Shown: positions 8,109 to 17,218 of the stretch, piece by piece
How positions within the stretch are numbered: the first letter of the stretch is position 1
Layout: each line of letters opens with the position of its first letter
Source: Burkholderiales bacterium
GTDB taxonomy: Bacteria > Pseudomonadota > Gammaproteobacteria > Burkholderiales > Burkholderiaceae_C
Length of the DNA stretch: 64,000 nt
Assembly: GCA_003963115.1 (NCBI GenBank)
Contig: RXJQ01000009.1
Location: forward strand, 1 to 64,000
Direction of reading: 5' to 3'
Made by a program: the position numbers and the translations under genes
Notes under the pieces: generated by a model
What the model was told of the DNA's origin: nothing
Database searches by the model: none
The model's input: only the letters and a program-made list of their open reading frames with translations

Positions 8109-9698
8109 TCACACCTTGCGTGGCCCTGGCACGCCCCGCTCGACCACATAGCGCGCCTGGGTGCGCAGCTTGGCGTCGCGCTGGACGGGATGCGGCGTGG
8201 CACGGAACTCGCACAGGGCATGCTGCGGGCTGAGGTCCAGCAGGATGTAGCCACGCTCGTCGCCGCGCAGGTGCAGCAAGTCCGGGTTGCTGCGCCGCAC
8301 GAGAGACGACAGGAACTCGCTGAGCCCGCGTGAACTCACCGAACTCGTGACGAACTCGCTGGCCACGATGGGCGATCGAAGATCACGCGGGTCAAGGCGC
8401 AGGTTGGCCGCGACATGGCGATGCACGTCGCCACCCAGGCAGATGACATCGGGCACCCGGGGCTGGGCGATGGCCGCCATCAGCCGCTCGCGCGCGGCCG
8501 GGAAGGCGTCCCAGCCATCTGCATAAACCACCGGCCCCAATGGTGTCGAGATCCCGCCCGGAGCGATCTGGGTCGGCTGGGCAATGAGCTTCCAGATGCG
8601 TTCGCTGCCAGCCAGCCCTTCGGCCAGCCAGTCTTCCTGCTCTGCGCCCAGCATGCTGCGTTCCGGGCGCTCGGCCGCCGCGCACCGCCACAAGGCCTGG
8701 CCATGCAGCAGACCATGGATGCCGTAACACACATGGCCATCACGGAACTGCCGGCCATCGACGGTCCAGATGTCCGCCAGGCTTCCCCACTGATAGTGCT
8801 CCTGCATGCGCATCGACGCGCCGATGGGTGCACGCGAGGGCGACACGGGCAGGTGCTCGAAGTAGGCCTGGTAGGCCATCGCACGCAGTTGCACGAACAC
8901 CTGCTGATCCCGCGGCTCCAGGGACTCCCGCCCCGCATAGTCGTTGACCACCTCGTGGTCGTCCCAGACCATGAGCCAGGGGTGTGCCGCATGGCTAGCC
9001 CGCAAGTCGGCATCGAGCTTGTAGCTGGCATGGTGCACGCGGTAGTCGCTCAGGGTGTACTGCGCCACCTTGTCGGGGAACTCGTGGGGATGCTGCCGAA
9101 CCGCGATGAACGATGGCTGCTCGGTCTCGTAGATGTAGTCGCCCAGGAAGAGCACCAGGTCGACGTCCGACGCCGCGATCTCGCGATGGACCGCATAGAA
9201 GCCGGCTTCGTAGTGCTGGCAGGACGCCACCGCCATGCGCAGGCGCTCGACATGGTCCTCCAGTGCCGGGGCCGTGCGCGTGCGCCCCACCGGGCTGACC
9301 CGCCCGCCCGCCCTGAAGCGGTAGAAGTAGCTGCGCCCGGGCGAGAGCCCCTGCACGTCCACATGCACGCTGTGCGCGGACCGGGGCTGGGACACCGCCA
9401 CGCCGTAGCGCACGATCTGGCTGAACTGCGCATCCACCGCCACTTCCCAGACGACCGGGATTGCACGGGCGGGCACGCCGCCATCGGGCTGCAAAGGCTG
9501 GGGCGCCAGGCGGGTCCACAACACCACCGAATCCGGCCGTGGTTCGCCGCTGGCCACTCCGAGGGTGAAGACCTCGGCCGAGGCTGTCCAACTGGCGGCG
9601 TCCGGAGCCTGCGCTTGCGCAAGGGGCGCGAACACCCGCTGCCAGGCGAGGGCAGCAGCGACCTGACTGAGACGGGAAAACAGTTGGCGGCGTTGCAT
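8109..9698 (-). CDS. phoD: Alkaline phosphatase D (PhoD) family phosphodiesterase/phosphatase, Tat-exported
   Basis: 529 residues from the ATG at 9698 (MQRRQLFSRL). The start carries a twin-arginine signal (RRQLF plus a hydrophobic stretch ending AQAQA), which fits PhoD enzymes that fold with metals in the cytoplasm. An N-terminal fibronectin-like PhoD domain is followed by the metallophosphatase core: FLGDYIYE, WDDHEVVNDYAG and GGDVHRHV carry the expected metal ligands. It should release phosphate from phosphate esters or diesters in the periplasm. A longer in-frame start at 9821 lacks a signal-peptide look and is rejected. No pho box was recognised. The gene is divergent from phaM. Confidence 0.9.
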   Translation of the reverse strand: MQRRQLFSRLSQVAAALAWQRVFAPLAQAQAPDAASWTASAEVFTLGVASGEPRPDSVVLWTRLAPQPLQPDGGVPARAIPVVWEVAVDAQFSQIVRYGVAVSQPRSAHSVHVDVQGLSPGRSYFYRFRAGGRVSPVGRTRTAPALEDHVERLRMAVASCQHYEAGFYAVHREIAASDVDLVLFLGDYIYETEQPSFIAVRQHPHEFPDKVAQYTLSDYRVHHASYKLDADLRASHAAHPWLMVWDDHEVVNDYAGRESLEPRDQQVFVQLRAMAYQAYFEHLPVSPSRAPIGASMRMQEHYQWGSLADIWTVDGRQFRDGHVCYGIHGLLHGQALWRCAAAERPERSMLGAEQEDWLAEGLAGSERIWKLIAQPTQIAPGGISTPLGPVVYADGWDAFPAARERLMAAIAQPRVPDVICLGGDVHRHVAANLRLDPRDLRSPIVASEFVTSSVSSRGLSEFLSSLVRRSNPDLLHLRGDERGYILLDLSPQHALCEFRATPHPVQRDAKLRTQARYVVERGVPGPRKV

Positions 9699-9824
9699 GA
9701 AGGCGCCGATTATGCGGTGCAACAAAGTCACCAGCACGGCCAAAGCGCGACAGTGGCGCCGGCCGGGGGCACAATGGTCTCGCCAGTTCGAATGACCAAC
9801 GAAGACATCGCGGAGATACAAGAC

Positions 9825-10607
9825 ATGCCCACACGTCCGCCCAGCCCGGATCCGACCGGCGCGACCAACGCCGACCAGCGCGCCAACCCCTTTGCCTCAC
9901 TGGGGGCGGGCCTTGGGGCCGGACTGGATTTTTTCCAGGACTGGATCAAGGCGGCCGGCAGCGCCCTGCCCAATCTGCAAGGCGTCACGGGTGGCAGCAC
10001 GCCCGGCATGTCGGCCTGGACCATGCCGACGCTGGACCCGGCCGAGCTGGAAAAGCGCATCCAGGATCTCAAGACCGTGCAGTTCTGGCTGGAACAGAAC
10101 GCGCGCATGATCGCCATGACCATCCAGGGCCTGGAGGTGCAGCGCATGACGCTGTCCACGCTCAAGGGCATGAATGTGTCGATGGACGCCCTGCGCGAGT
10201 CCCTCAAGGTTCGCCCGCAGGCGCCCGAGCCCAGCCCGGCTTTCACGCCACCACCGGCACCGGCCTTCACCTCGTCGTCCGCAGGCGGCTCGGATGACAA
10301 ACCCGCAGAGGCAAAAGCCACTTCATCGGAGGGCCAGGAAGGCCCCGAGCTGATCAACCCCATCCGCTGGTGGGACACGCTCACCCAGCAATTCACCCAC
10401 CTGGCCTCGCAGGCTGCGCAGACCGTGGGCGACTCAATGGGCGAATCCATGGACATGATCAAGCAGGCCCAGGCCAAGGCCGCCGAATTCACCGCGCCCC
10501 CCAAGCCCGAGGCCGACACGGCCGGCAAGACCACGCGCAAAACCACCTCCCGATCCCGCGCCGGCGCTTCGGGCAAGCCAGCCCGCAAGGCCACACCGAA
10601 AGGCTGA
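9825..10607 (+). CDS. phaM: PhaM-type polyhydroxyalkanoate granule multifunctional regulator
   Basis: 260 residues from ATG 9825, chosen because GGAGA lies 8 bp upstream; an earlier in-frame ATG at 9792 has no such site. The N-terminal third matches PhaM of Ralstonia: a hydrophobic FFQDWIKAAGSALPN segment, then WTMPTLDPAELEKRIQDLK and LEVQRMTLSTLK. The middle is Pro/Ser-rich and low-complexity. The C-terminal tail is basic (KTTRKTTSRSRAG, PARKATPKG), like the DNA-binding PAKKA-type tail of PhaM. The protein is known to bridge PHB granules and nucleoid and to activate PHB synthase. The next gene overlaps its end region by start-stop coupling. Confidence 0.85.
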   Translation: MPTRPPSPDPTGATNADQRANPFASLGAGLGAGLDFFQDWIKAAGSALPNLQGVTGGSTPGMSAWTMPTLDPAELEKRIQDLKTVQFWLEQNARMIAMTIQGLEVQRMTLSTLKGMNVSMDALRESLKVRPQAPEPSPAFTPPPAPAFTSSSAGGSDDKPAEAKATSSEGQEGPELINPIRWWDTLTQQFTHLASQAAQTVGDSMGESMDMIKQAQAKAAEFTAPPKPEADTAGKTTRKTTSRSRAGASGKPARKATPKG

Positions 10608-10608
10608 T

Positions 10609-11859
10609 GTGAACCCCTCGCCCATGCGCTTTCTGCACGCCCACGCCACGCATCCGCAAGGCGAACTGGCGCTGGAGCTGGTGTGGGCGCAACTGGCGTC
10701 ACAAGGCGCGCTCGACATGGACGCCACCTTGGGCTGGTGCTACCTCACCGAAGAGCTGGCTGACAGTGCGGATGCCGTGCTGGCCAGCCTGCGCGAGCGG
10801 CTGCCTCATGTGGCCTGGGTGGGCGGCGTCGGCGCGGGCATTTTGGCCACGGGGGTGGAGTACATCGATGAGCCCGCGCTGGCCATCATGCTGTGCAACA
10901 TGCCGATGGGCGACTTCCGCGTCTTCCATGGCCGGCAGCCGCTGTTGCGCCACACCGCGCCGGGTGCCGGTGACTGGCACGCGCATGTCGCCATGGTCCA
11001 CGCCGACGGCCACTCGCCCGACCTGCCCGAGTTGATTCAGGAGCTGGCGGCCCGCACGGCCACGGGCTATGTGTTTGGCGGGGTGACGGCGGGCCAGCAT
11101 CAGAGCCTGCACTTGGCCATCGACCCGCAGGTGCCCGACCGGGGTGATCGGGGCGAACCAGCCGAAGAAGCTGCTGGCGGCATCTGGCGCGGCGGGCTCT
11201 CCGGCGTGTCCTTCAATGACCGGGTCAGACTGGTCTCGCGTGTGACGCAGGGCTGCGAGCCCATCGGGCCGCGCCGCGAGGTGACCTCGGCCAACCGCAA
11301 TGTGGTCTACGAACTCGATGGCCTGCCTGCCTTGAACTGCCTGCTCAGGGACCTGGGGGTGCCCGTCACGGTCAATGAAACGGACTGGCACCGCGACGCC
11401 CTGCCCAAGGTGCGCGCCACCCTGGTCGGCCTGACTGATGCCGACAGCGACCTGCTCAGCCATGGCCAGCATTTCGGGGCCGACACCCGCGTGCGCCACA
11501 TGATCGGCCTGGACCCCAGCCGCTATGGCGTGGCCCTGAGCGACCTGGTGGAAACCGGCATGCAACTGGCCTTCTGCCAGCGCCACATAGGGGCAGCCCG
11601 GCAGGACTTGGTGCGCATCTGCGCCGAGATCCGCGAGGAGTTTGACCCCAGCGAGCACCCCGACAGCCGTGCCCTGGGCGCGATCTACGTGAGCTGCACC
11701 GGCCGCGGCGGCCCCCACTTCGGCGCGCCTCATGCCGAGATGGACATCATTGCCCACGCGCTGGGCGACATCCCGCTGGTGGGCTTCTTCGCCAATGGCG
11801 AGATCGCCCGCCATCACCTCTACGGCTACACCGGCGTGCTCACGGTATTCGGCGGCTGA
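10609..11859 (+). CDS. FIST domain (FIST_N + FIST_C) signalling protein
   Basis: 416 residues. The GTG start at 10609 follows the phaM TGA by one base; an ATG at 10624 (MRFLHAHATH) is an alternative. The N-terminal FIST_N half includes AWVGGVGAGILATG and GYVFGGVTAGQ; the FIST_C half includes GLDPSRYGVALSD and ends in the typical SCTGRGGPHFGAPHAEMD and FFANGEIAR motifs. FIST proteins are thought to bind small ligands such as amino acids in sensory pathways. This one stands free, without kinase or cyclase domains, as is common beside phaM in betaproteobacteria. Confidence 0.88.
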   Translation: MNPSPMRFLHAHATHPQGELALELVWAQLASQGALDMDATLGWCYLTEELADSADAVLASLRERLPHVAWVGGVGAGILATGVEYIDEPALAIMLCNMPMGDFRVFHGRQPLLRHTAPGAGDWHAHVAMVHADGHSPDLPELIQELAARTATGYVFGGVTAGQHQSLHLAIDPQVPDRGDRGEPAEEAAGGIWRGGLSGVSFNDRVRLVSRVTQGCEPIGPRREVTSANRNVVYELDGLPALNCLLRDLGVPVTVNETDWHRDALPKVRATLVGLTDADSDLLSHGQHFGADTRVRHMIGLDPSRYGVALSDLVETGMQLAFCQRHIGAARQDLVRICAEIREEFDPSEHPDSRALGAIYVSCTGRGGPHFGAPHAEMDIIAHALGDIPLVGFFANGEIARHHLYGYTGVLTVFGG

Positions 11860-11985
11860 AACCGACACCGTCTCCCCCATGGGTGGGCCCCCATCCGGCT
11901 GCACCGCCCAAGGGGATTTTCACGGTGTGAAGCGGCTCGCACACTCCCGTCCGTTGTCTGTTGTTGGACACCGCCGGAGCCCGCC

Positions 11986-12447
11986 ATGACCCCCCGTCCC
12001 GTCAACCGCCCTCGCCCCATTCCCTTTGCTGCGCCAGCCCCGGCGTCCAGCTCGCCACGCCCCGTGAGCTGGACCTCATCGGCCAGCCCGCTGGCACAGG
12101 CCGCGCCAGCCGCCCTGCATGCCACACTGCCCACGGCTCAGCCTGCGTCTCAGTCCGTATCCCAAGCCAAGGTCGTTGTGCCCATGCCGGCCAGGCGCTC
12201 GCAGGTGCTGGTAAATGGCTCCGGAGGCCATTGGGCAGCGACAGGCTCGTCACCATCTGCTAAAGGCAAGCAGGCCGGCTCACCAACCCTGGAGCTGTCG
12301 GCCAAATTCGTGGGCCAGGGCGCTTTGAGCGTGCGCTCCTCGGTGACGGGTCGTCACTACCGCTTCCAGGGGCATGGCGACTGCCAGAAGATCGACAAGC
12401 ACGACCTGATGATGCTCAAGCGCATCCCCGATCTGATCGTGAGCTGA
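11986..12447 (+). CDS. Small protein of unknown function, Pro/Ala/Ser-rich with a conserved-looking C-terminus
   Basis: 153 residues. The first 100 are low-complexity (Pro, Ala, Ser, Gln) and predicted disordered. The last 45 are compact and ordered in appearance: LSVRSSVTGRHYRFQGHG followed by a segment ending in LKRIPDLIVS. This VTGRxYRF pattern resembles a short domain found at the ends of small phage-like or hypothetical proteins, but I cannot name it with certainty. GGAG sits 6 bp before the ATG, which supports translation. It lies between the FIST gene and glcD with its own 126-bp upstream gap. Confidence 0.6.
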   Translation: MTPRPVNRPRPIPFAAPAPASSSPRPVSWTSSASPLAQAAPAALHATLPTAQPASQSVSQAKVVVPMPARRSQVLVNGSGGHWAATGSSPSAKGKQAGSPTLELSAKFVGQGALSVRSSVTGRHYRFQGHGDCQKIDKHDLMMLKRIPDLIVS

Positions 12448-12482
12448 ACACCAAGTTTGTAGCCTGCGGCGGCGACAGTGCG

Positions 12483-12517
12483 CGGCCCATGCGGTGCGTG
12501 ATGCACGGCATGGGCCG
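12483..12517 (+). terminator. Long perfect hairpin just upstream of glcD
   Basis: CGGCCCATGC pairs with GCATGGGCCG (10 bp) around an inner GTGC/GCAC stem with loop GTGAT. It is followed by the T-rich TTGTTGGGTTT and then, 18 bp after the stem, by the glcD ATG. It may terminate the preceding gene or act as a leader hairpin on glcD, which has no good ribosome site. Confidence 0.5.
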
Positions 12518-12534
12518 TTGTTGGGTTTAAAGTG

Positions 12535-14064
12535 ATGTCGATGGACACCACGGTCACCTCATCACCCAACGCGCCTCAAGCCGACCGCCCGCAACGACAG
12601 CAGGCCGTCGTCAAGGCCTTGCTGCGCGTGCTGCCTGAGCGCAGCGTGCTGTGGCGCGAAGAAGCCGTCACCCCCTTCGAATGCGACGGCCTGAGCGCCT
12701 ACCGCCAGCGGCCTTTGGCCGTGGCCATGCCCGAAACCCATGAACAGGTGGGCGCCGTGCTGCGCGTGTGTCATGAACTCGGGGTGCCTGTCGTGGCGCG
12801 CGGCGGCGGCACGGGCCTGTCTGGCGGTGCCCTGCCCCACAACATGGGTGTGACGCTGTCCCTGGCCCGCCTCAACCGCATCCTGCACATCGACCCGCTG
12901 GCCCGCACGGCCGTGGTGGAGTGTGGTGTACGCAACCTGGCCATCAGCGAAGCGGCTGCACCGCATGGCCTGTATTACGCACCGGACCCCAGCAGCCAGA
13001 TCGCCTGCACCATCGGTGGCAATGTGGCCGAGAACGCGGGTGGGGTGCACTGCCTCAAGTACGGCCTGACCGTGCACAACGTGCTGCGCGTGCGCGGCTT
13101 CACCGTTGAAGGCGAAGTGCTTGAACTGGGCAGCGAGGCGCTGGACGCAGCCGGGCTGGATCTGCTGGCCGCCTTCATCGGCAGCGAGGGCCTGCTGGGC
13201 GTGGCCACCGAGATCACCGTGCGCCTGCTACCCAAGCCGCAGGTGGCGCGCTGCCTGCTGGCCAGCTTCGATGACGTGGGCAAGGCGGGGGATGCGGTCG
13301 CCGCCATCATCGGCGCCGGTCTGATCCCCGCTGGCCTGGAGATGATGGACAAGCCCATGACCGCCGCAGTCGAGGACTTCGTCCATGCCGGCTACGACCT
13401 GGACGCCGCCGCCATCCTGCTGGTTGAAAGCGATGGCAGTGCCGAAGAAGTCGACGAGGAGATCGAACGCCTGCGCGCCGTGCTGGACAAAGCCGGCGCC
13501 ACACGCATCGACATCAGCCAGGACGAGGCCCAGCGCCTGCGTTTCTGGAGCGGGCGCAAGAACGCCTTCCCCGCCACCGGCCGCATCAGCCCGGACTATC
13601 TGTGCATGGACGCGTCCATCCCGCGCAAGGCCCTGGCGACCATGCTGAACGCGATCAACGGCATGCAGACCACCTATGGCCTGCGTTGCGTCAATGTCTT
13701 CCATGCGGGCGACGGCAACATGCACCCGCTGATCCTGTTCGATGCCAATGACCCCGACGAGCTCAAGCGGGCCGAGGCCTTTGGCAACGACATCCTTTGC
13801 ACCGCCGTGCAGCTGGGCGGCAGCATCACCGGCGAGCATGGCGTGGGCGTTGAAAAGCTGGACGCCATGTGCGCCCAGTTCAACGATGCCGAGCGCGAGC
13901 AGATGCTGGCCTTCAAGGCGGCCTTCGACCCAAAGGGGCAGCTCAACCCGGGCAAGTTGATCCCGATGCTGGCGCGCTGCGGGGAATTGCGGCCAGCACC
14001 TGGTCAGGCTTTGGGGCAGACGCCGGCCTTGCAGGCGGCATTGGCCGATCTGCCGCGTTTTTGA
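12535..14064 (+). CDS. glcD: FAD-linked oxidase, glycolate oxidase subunit GlcD-like
   Basis: 509 residues. The N-terminal FAD-binding PCMH domain shows VVARGGGTGLSGGALP, PDPSSQIACTIGGNVAENAGG and FIGSEGLLGVATE; the C-terminal FAD oxidase domain shows NVFHAGDGNMHPLILFD and the end motif GEHGVGVEKL, then FDPKGQLNPGKLIP. Together these mark the GlcD/lactate-glycolate dehydrogenase family that oxidises 2-hydroxy acids. GlcE and GlcF are not next to it, so it may work with partners elsewhere or on D-lactate. ATG 12535 or 12541 are both possible, without a strong ribosome site. The tail after LIPM is a non-conserved extension of about 30 residues. Confidence 0.9.
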   Translation: MSMDTTVTSSPNAPQADRPQRQQAVVKALLRVLPERSVLWREEAVTPFECDGLSAYRQRPLAVAMPETHEQVGAVLRVCHELGVPVVARGGGTGLSGGALPHNMGVTLSLARLNRILHIDPLARTAVVECGVRNLAISEAAAPHGLYYAPDPSSQIACTIGGNVAENAGGVHCLKYGLTVHNVLRVRGFTVEGEVLELGSEALDAAGLDLLAAFIGSEGLLGVATEITVRLLPKPQVARCLLASFDDVGKAGDAVAAIIGAGLIPAGLEMMDKPMTAAVEDFVHAGYDLDAAAILLVESDGSAEEVDEEIERLRAVLDKAGATRIDISQDEAQRLRFWSGRKNAFPATGRISPDYLCMDASIPRKALATMLNAINGMQTTYGLRCVNVFHAGDGNMHPLILFDANDPDELKRAEAFGNDILCTAVQLGGSITGEHGVGVEKLDAMCAQFNDAEREQMLAFKAAFDPKGQLNPGKLIPMLARCGELRPAPGQALGQTPALQAALADLPRF

Positions 14065-14087
14065 ACTGGCGTTTGAACTGGCGTTCT

Positions 14088-14105
14088 AAGCGGGCCCGCT
14101 TTTTT
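14088..14105 (+). terminator. Rho-independent terminator of glcD
   Basis: AAGCGGGCCCGCTT forms a short GC stem followed by TTTTTT, 24 bp after the glcD stop. A 12-bp tandem duplication (TTTGAACTGGCG twice, 14060-14083) precedes it and contains the glcD stop codon. Confidence 0.75.
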
Positions 14106-14115
14106 GCCCCTCGCG

Positions 14116-14826
14116 TCAAATGCCTGCGGCAATGCGCTGCCTGGCCTGATAGAGCATGTCCAGCGTGATGTGCCGCACCTCGGCCTTGCTTTGCGCCACG
14201 TGGGCCTTGAGCAGGCGCTGGGCCTCGTCGGCGCGACGGCGGGTGATGGCGCGCAGGATGCGGGCGTGCTCGTCGTAGGTGGCCTCGACGCGCGCCGGTT
14301 TGGTGAAGTCCAGGCGGCGGATGATGCGGATGCGCTCGGTGATGTCCTCGTGGACGCGGATCATCTCGGCATTGCCGGTGGCCCGCACCAGGGCGGAGTG
14401 GAAGTCCTCGTCGAGCCTGTCGACCGTGATGAAGGCGGTCTGGCGTTCGGCAGGCTTGATCAGCCAGGTCTCGGCCAGTTCCTTGAGCAGGGGGCGGTCC
14501 TCGGCCTCGCACAGGCGCGCCACGGCGTGGGTTTCGAGCAGCACGCGCAGGTCATAGAGCTGATCGAAGGTTTCGAAGTCCAGCGGGGCCACCTGCCAGC
14601 CGCTCTTGGGAAACACCAGCAAAAAGCCCTCGCGCTGCAAACGCTGCAAGGCCTGCCGCAAGGGCGTGCGGCTGACCTGCACCTGGTTGGCCAGGTCGCT
14701 CTCCGAGAAGCGGTCACCCGGCAGCAGCACGAAATCGAAAATCAACTGCTTGATCTGGGCATAGACCCGCTCGGCCAAGGTAACAGCGGGCAGTGATGTC
14801 GGGGGGGTGACGGCAACCAACTTCAT
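14116..14826 (-). CDS. GntR family regulator, FadR/FCD subfamily (likely repressor of the upstream operon)
   Basis: 236 residues. A winged helix occupies about residues 16-80 (LAERVYAQIKQLIFDFVLLPG, SESDLANQVQVSRTPLRQALQRL), followed by the all-helical FCD ligand domain (residues 85-220) with the metal-ligand pattern D...H...H (DEDFHSALV, DEHARILRAI, KAHVAQS). It is the last gene of the minus-strand run that begins at 24529, 13 bp after the HpxZ-like gene, so it is probably the pathway-specific regulator. Its likely site is the perfect palindrome at 24625-24638 over the operon start. FCD proteins sense small carboxylic acids; here an intermediate such as allophanate or biuret is plausible but unproven. 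Confidence 0.88.
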   Translation of the reverse strand: MKLVAVTPPTSLPAVTLAERVYAQIKQLIFDFVLLPGDRFSESDLANQVQVSRTPLRQALQRLQREGFLLVFPKSGWQVAPLDFETFDQLYDLRVLLETHAVARLCEAEDRPLLKELAETWLIKPAERQTAFITVDRLDEDFHSALVRATGNAEMIRVHEDITERIRIIRRLDFTKPARVEATYDEHARILRAITRRRADEAQRLLKAHVAQSKAEVRHITLDMLYQARQRIAAGI

Positions 14827-14839
14827 CGTCGAACAATCA

Positions 14840-15250
14840 TCATGAGGGCGTGGATGGTTTGAGGGGAACCATGCTGACGTGGGCCGACACGATACGCCAT
14901 CCTTCAGGCATCCTCACCCAGGTCTGGGTCTGAAAGCCGTGCAGGTCGGTGTCGCTGCGCTTGAACTCGCACATGGCCACGGCCATATCCGGCCCGAAGG
15001 CGGTGATGCGCACATCGTGCAAGGTCCGCATGAAGTCGGGGGCCGGCACGCTGGCGCGGTAGGCCACGAGCGCATCGTGCCCCAGTTGCTTGTCGTTGAT
15101 GCCATAGCGGGTGACCGCCTGATGGCGCCAGAAAAAGGCATTGAGTGCTTCCACATCGTTGCGCATCAGAGCCGACTCGTAGTCCAGGAAGATCTTGGTG
15201 ATCTCCTGGACCACGTCGTGCAGATTGATCTGCGATGGGTCCTGGCTCAT
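14840..15250 (-). CDS. HpxZ/AtzH-like small protein (SnoaL-like fold, DUF3225)
   Basis: 136 residues starting MSQDPSQINLHDVV at 15250; its start overlaps the stop of the allophanate hydrolase gene by 4 bp, giving translational coupling. The sequence shows the cone-like SnoaL/NTF2 features of the AtzH/HpxZ family: EITKIFLDYESALMRNDVEAL, FFWRHQAVTRYGI, and WVRMPEGWRIVSAHVSMVP. Relatives accompany amidases in oxalurate (hpx) and cyanuric-acid/biuret (atz) gene sets. The biochemical role in those pathways is still unclear; a chaperone or accessory role to the amidase is the usual suggestion. Longer in-frame starts upstream lie inside the previous gene and are rejected. Confidence 0.85.
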   Translation of the reverse strand: MSQDPSQINLHDVVQEITKIFLDYESALMRNDVEALNAFFWRHQAVTRYGINDKQLGHDALVAYRASVPAPDFMRTLHDVRITAFGPDMAVAMCEFKRSDTDLHGFQTQTWVRMPEGWRIVSAHVSMVPLKPSTPS

Positions 15251-17163
15251 GCCACCCTCCTGTCGGCATCGAGGCTCTGCTGTGCCTTGACGTGCGCCAT
15301 GTAGGCACGCCAGCCGCCGAAGTGGCTGATGTCCTGGGCGCCCGCGATGCCGGCGGGCTCGCAGATGAAACCCTTGACCCATGAGCCATCGGCCAGCTCG
15401 ACCGAGCCCAGGCCCAGCGGCGAAGGAATCAGTGCCAGGAAAGAGCCGATGCTCGATTGCGGCAGGGCATAGACCTCCAGCTCGATGGCATGGCCTTCCG
15501 CAGGGGGTGCGTTGTCAGCGACACGGGCCAGGCCGGGCTTGGGCGGCACCGTGCCGGGCAAGGCATACAGGCGATAGCGTGGTGCCGTCCGCGTGGCCAT
15601 GAGCAGACGGGCACGACGCTCGACCAGCTGACCATGCAGGGGCATGCCGCTCAGGTGGGCGCCGACCACGGACACGGCCATCACCGGCTCGGACGGAATC
15701 GTGGCGCGGGCCGGCAGGAAGAGGTCGGCCTCACTGGCGGCGCTCAAGCCATGGCCCAGCCCAGGTGATTCGCCGGCCTGCAAGGCCTGCCAGTGCACAC
15801 CCAGGTCCAGCAAGGCGGCATCGCTGCCACCGGGTGCGATCAGGGTGATGCCAAAGGGCAGGCTGCCCGCCGTGAAGCCCGCAGGCAAGGCCAAGGCCGA
15901 CAGGCCCAGCAGGTTCACGAAGTTGGTGTAGGTGCCGAGCTGGGCGTTGCGTCCCACCGGATCGGCCTCGACGCTTTGCCGCGTGGGCATGGTGGGCGCC
16001 GTGGGCACCATCAGCACGTCGATGTCTTGCCAGACGGGCTCGGCATGGGAGGCCAGTTCCTTGAGCCGGTACTGACCGTTGAAAGCCGAGACCGCATCGT
16101 GCTGGCGTGCGCCCTCGATGATGCCACGCACCACCGGGTTCATCTGGTCGGCCTGCTGCTCGATGAAAGGCGCGATGGCGGCGAAGCGTTCGGCCACCCA
16201 CGGGCCTTCGTACAGCAGCCGGGCCACGGCATAGAAAGGCTGCATGTCCACGGGCACGAAGCTCACGGGCCACGCCGAGCCATCAGCGTCCTTGAGCTGG
16301 GCCCACTGGCTGCGTGCCTGCTCGAAGGCCGCCGCGTAATCCGCGTCGCCAAAGAACTCGCCAACCATCGGCACGCCAATGCGCAGTTGCTTGGGCAAGC
16401 GAGGCAGTTGCGGCTTGAAGGGGTTGAACACGGGCTGCCCGGCCATGGGGCCTTGCGCCACGCTCAGCACACGCGCCGCGTCGCCGACAGTCAGGGCAAA
16501 AATGGAGACGCAGTCCAGGCTGCGGCAAGCAGGCAGCACGCCATGTGTCGGCACCAGGCCCGGCGTGGGCTTGAGCCCGACGAGGTTGTTGAAGCCGGCC
16601 GGCACGCGCCCCGAACCGGCTGTGTCGGTCCCCAGGGCAAAGGGCACGTCGCCGCGCGCCACCACGACAGCCGAGCCCGAGCTGGAACCGCCGCTGACAT
16701 GCGCTTCGCTGAAGGTCGACGATGGCGCGCCATAGGGCGAGCGCAGGCCCACCAGGCCGGTAGCGAATTGATCGAGATTGGTCTTGCCCACCACGATGGC
16801 GCCTGCAGCCATCAAGCGGCGCACGGCTTCGGCCGACTCGACCGGCTTGTAGGCGAAAGCCGGGCAGGCTGCGGTGGTGGGCAGGCCCGCCACGTCGATG
16901 TTGTCCTTCACGGCGAAAGGCACGCCATACAAAGGCAAGCCGTCGAGCGACTGGCCGGCCAAGGCATCGAGCTGCGCTTGCAGGAAGGCGGCATTGGCCC
17001 GTGCGATCCAGGCTGGGTCCTGCTCAAGCGGCGTGGTCTGCCAGCGCGCCCACAAGGCGGCCAGCACGCGCGCGGGCGTCAGGCTGCCGTCGCGGTAGGC
17101 GCTCAACAAACCCGCGATGGTGACGGGTGGGGATACAGCAGGATCGGCATCAAGAAAGGACAT
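15247..17163 (-). CDS. atzF: Allophanate hydrolase (amidase signature family)
   Basis: 638 residues. An amidase domain (residues about 20-460) carries the Ser-cisSer-Lys triad: K86 in AVKDNIDVAG, S160 in GGSSSGSA and S184 in GTDTAGSGRVPAG. The C-terminal part (about 480-610) matches the allophanate hydrolase accessory domain, with VVGAHLSGMPLHGQLVERRARL, YRLYALPGTVPPKPGL and GLGSVELADGSWVKGFICE. The length fits stand-alone AtzF enzymes rather than urea amidolyase, because no biotin carboxylase is fused or nearby. It converts allophanate to ammonia and carbon dioxide in the cytoplasm, the last step of biuret breakdown, which suits the BiuH-like gene in the same operon. Confidence 0.93.
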   Translation of the reverse strand: MSFLDADPAVSPPVTIAGLLSAYRDGSLTPARVLAALWARWQTTPLEQDPAWIARANAAFLQAQLDALAGQSLDGLPLYGVPFAVKDNIDVAGLPTTAACPAFAYKPVESAEAVRRLMAAGAIVVGKTNLDQFATGLVGLRSPYGAPSSTFSEAHVSGGSSSGSAVVVARGDVPFALGTDTAGSGRVPAGFNNLVGLKPTPGLVPTHGVLPACRSLDCVSIFALTVGDAARVLSVAQGPMAGQPVFNPFKPQLPRLPKQLRIGVPMVGEFFGDADYAAAFEQARSQWAQLKDADGSAWPVSFVPVDMQPFYAVARLLYEGPWVAERFAAIAPFIEQQADQMNPVVRGIIEGARQHDAVSAFNGQYRLKELASHAEPVWQDIDVLMVPTAPTMPTRQSVEADPVGRNAQLGTYTNFVNLLGLSALALPAGFTAGSLPFGITLIAPGGSDAALLDLGVHWQALQAGESPGLGHGLSAASEADLFLPARATIPSEPVMAVSVVGAHLSGMPLHGQLVERRARLLMATRTAPRYRLYALPGTVPPKPGLARVADNAPPAEGHAIELEVYALPQSSIGSFLALIPSPLGLGSVELADGSWVKGFICEPAGIAGAQDISHFGGWRAYMAHVKAQQSLDADRRVA

Positions 17164-17218
17164 GCTCAGCAGAATCGGTTCAACGCAAGGGTTGTTGGTG
17201 GGTCAGGGATCGATAAGG

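Noticed and set aside
8415..9791. Plus-strand extension of phaM through the antisense of phoD
   Set aside because: The frame is open by chance; the PhaM family begins near 9825 where a ribosome site is found, and PhoD motifs prove the opposite strand is coding.
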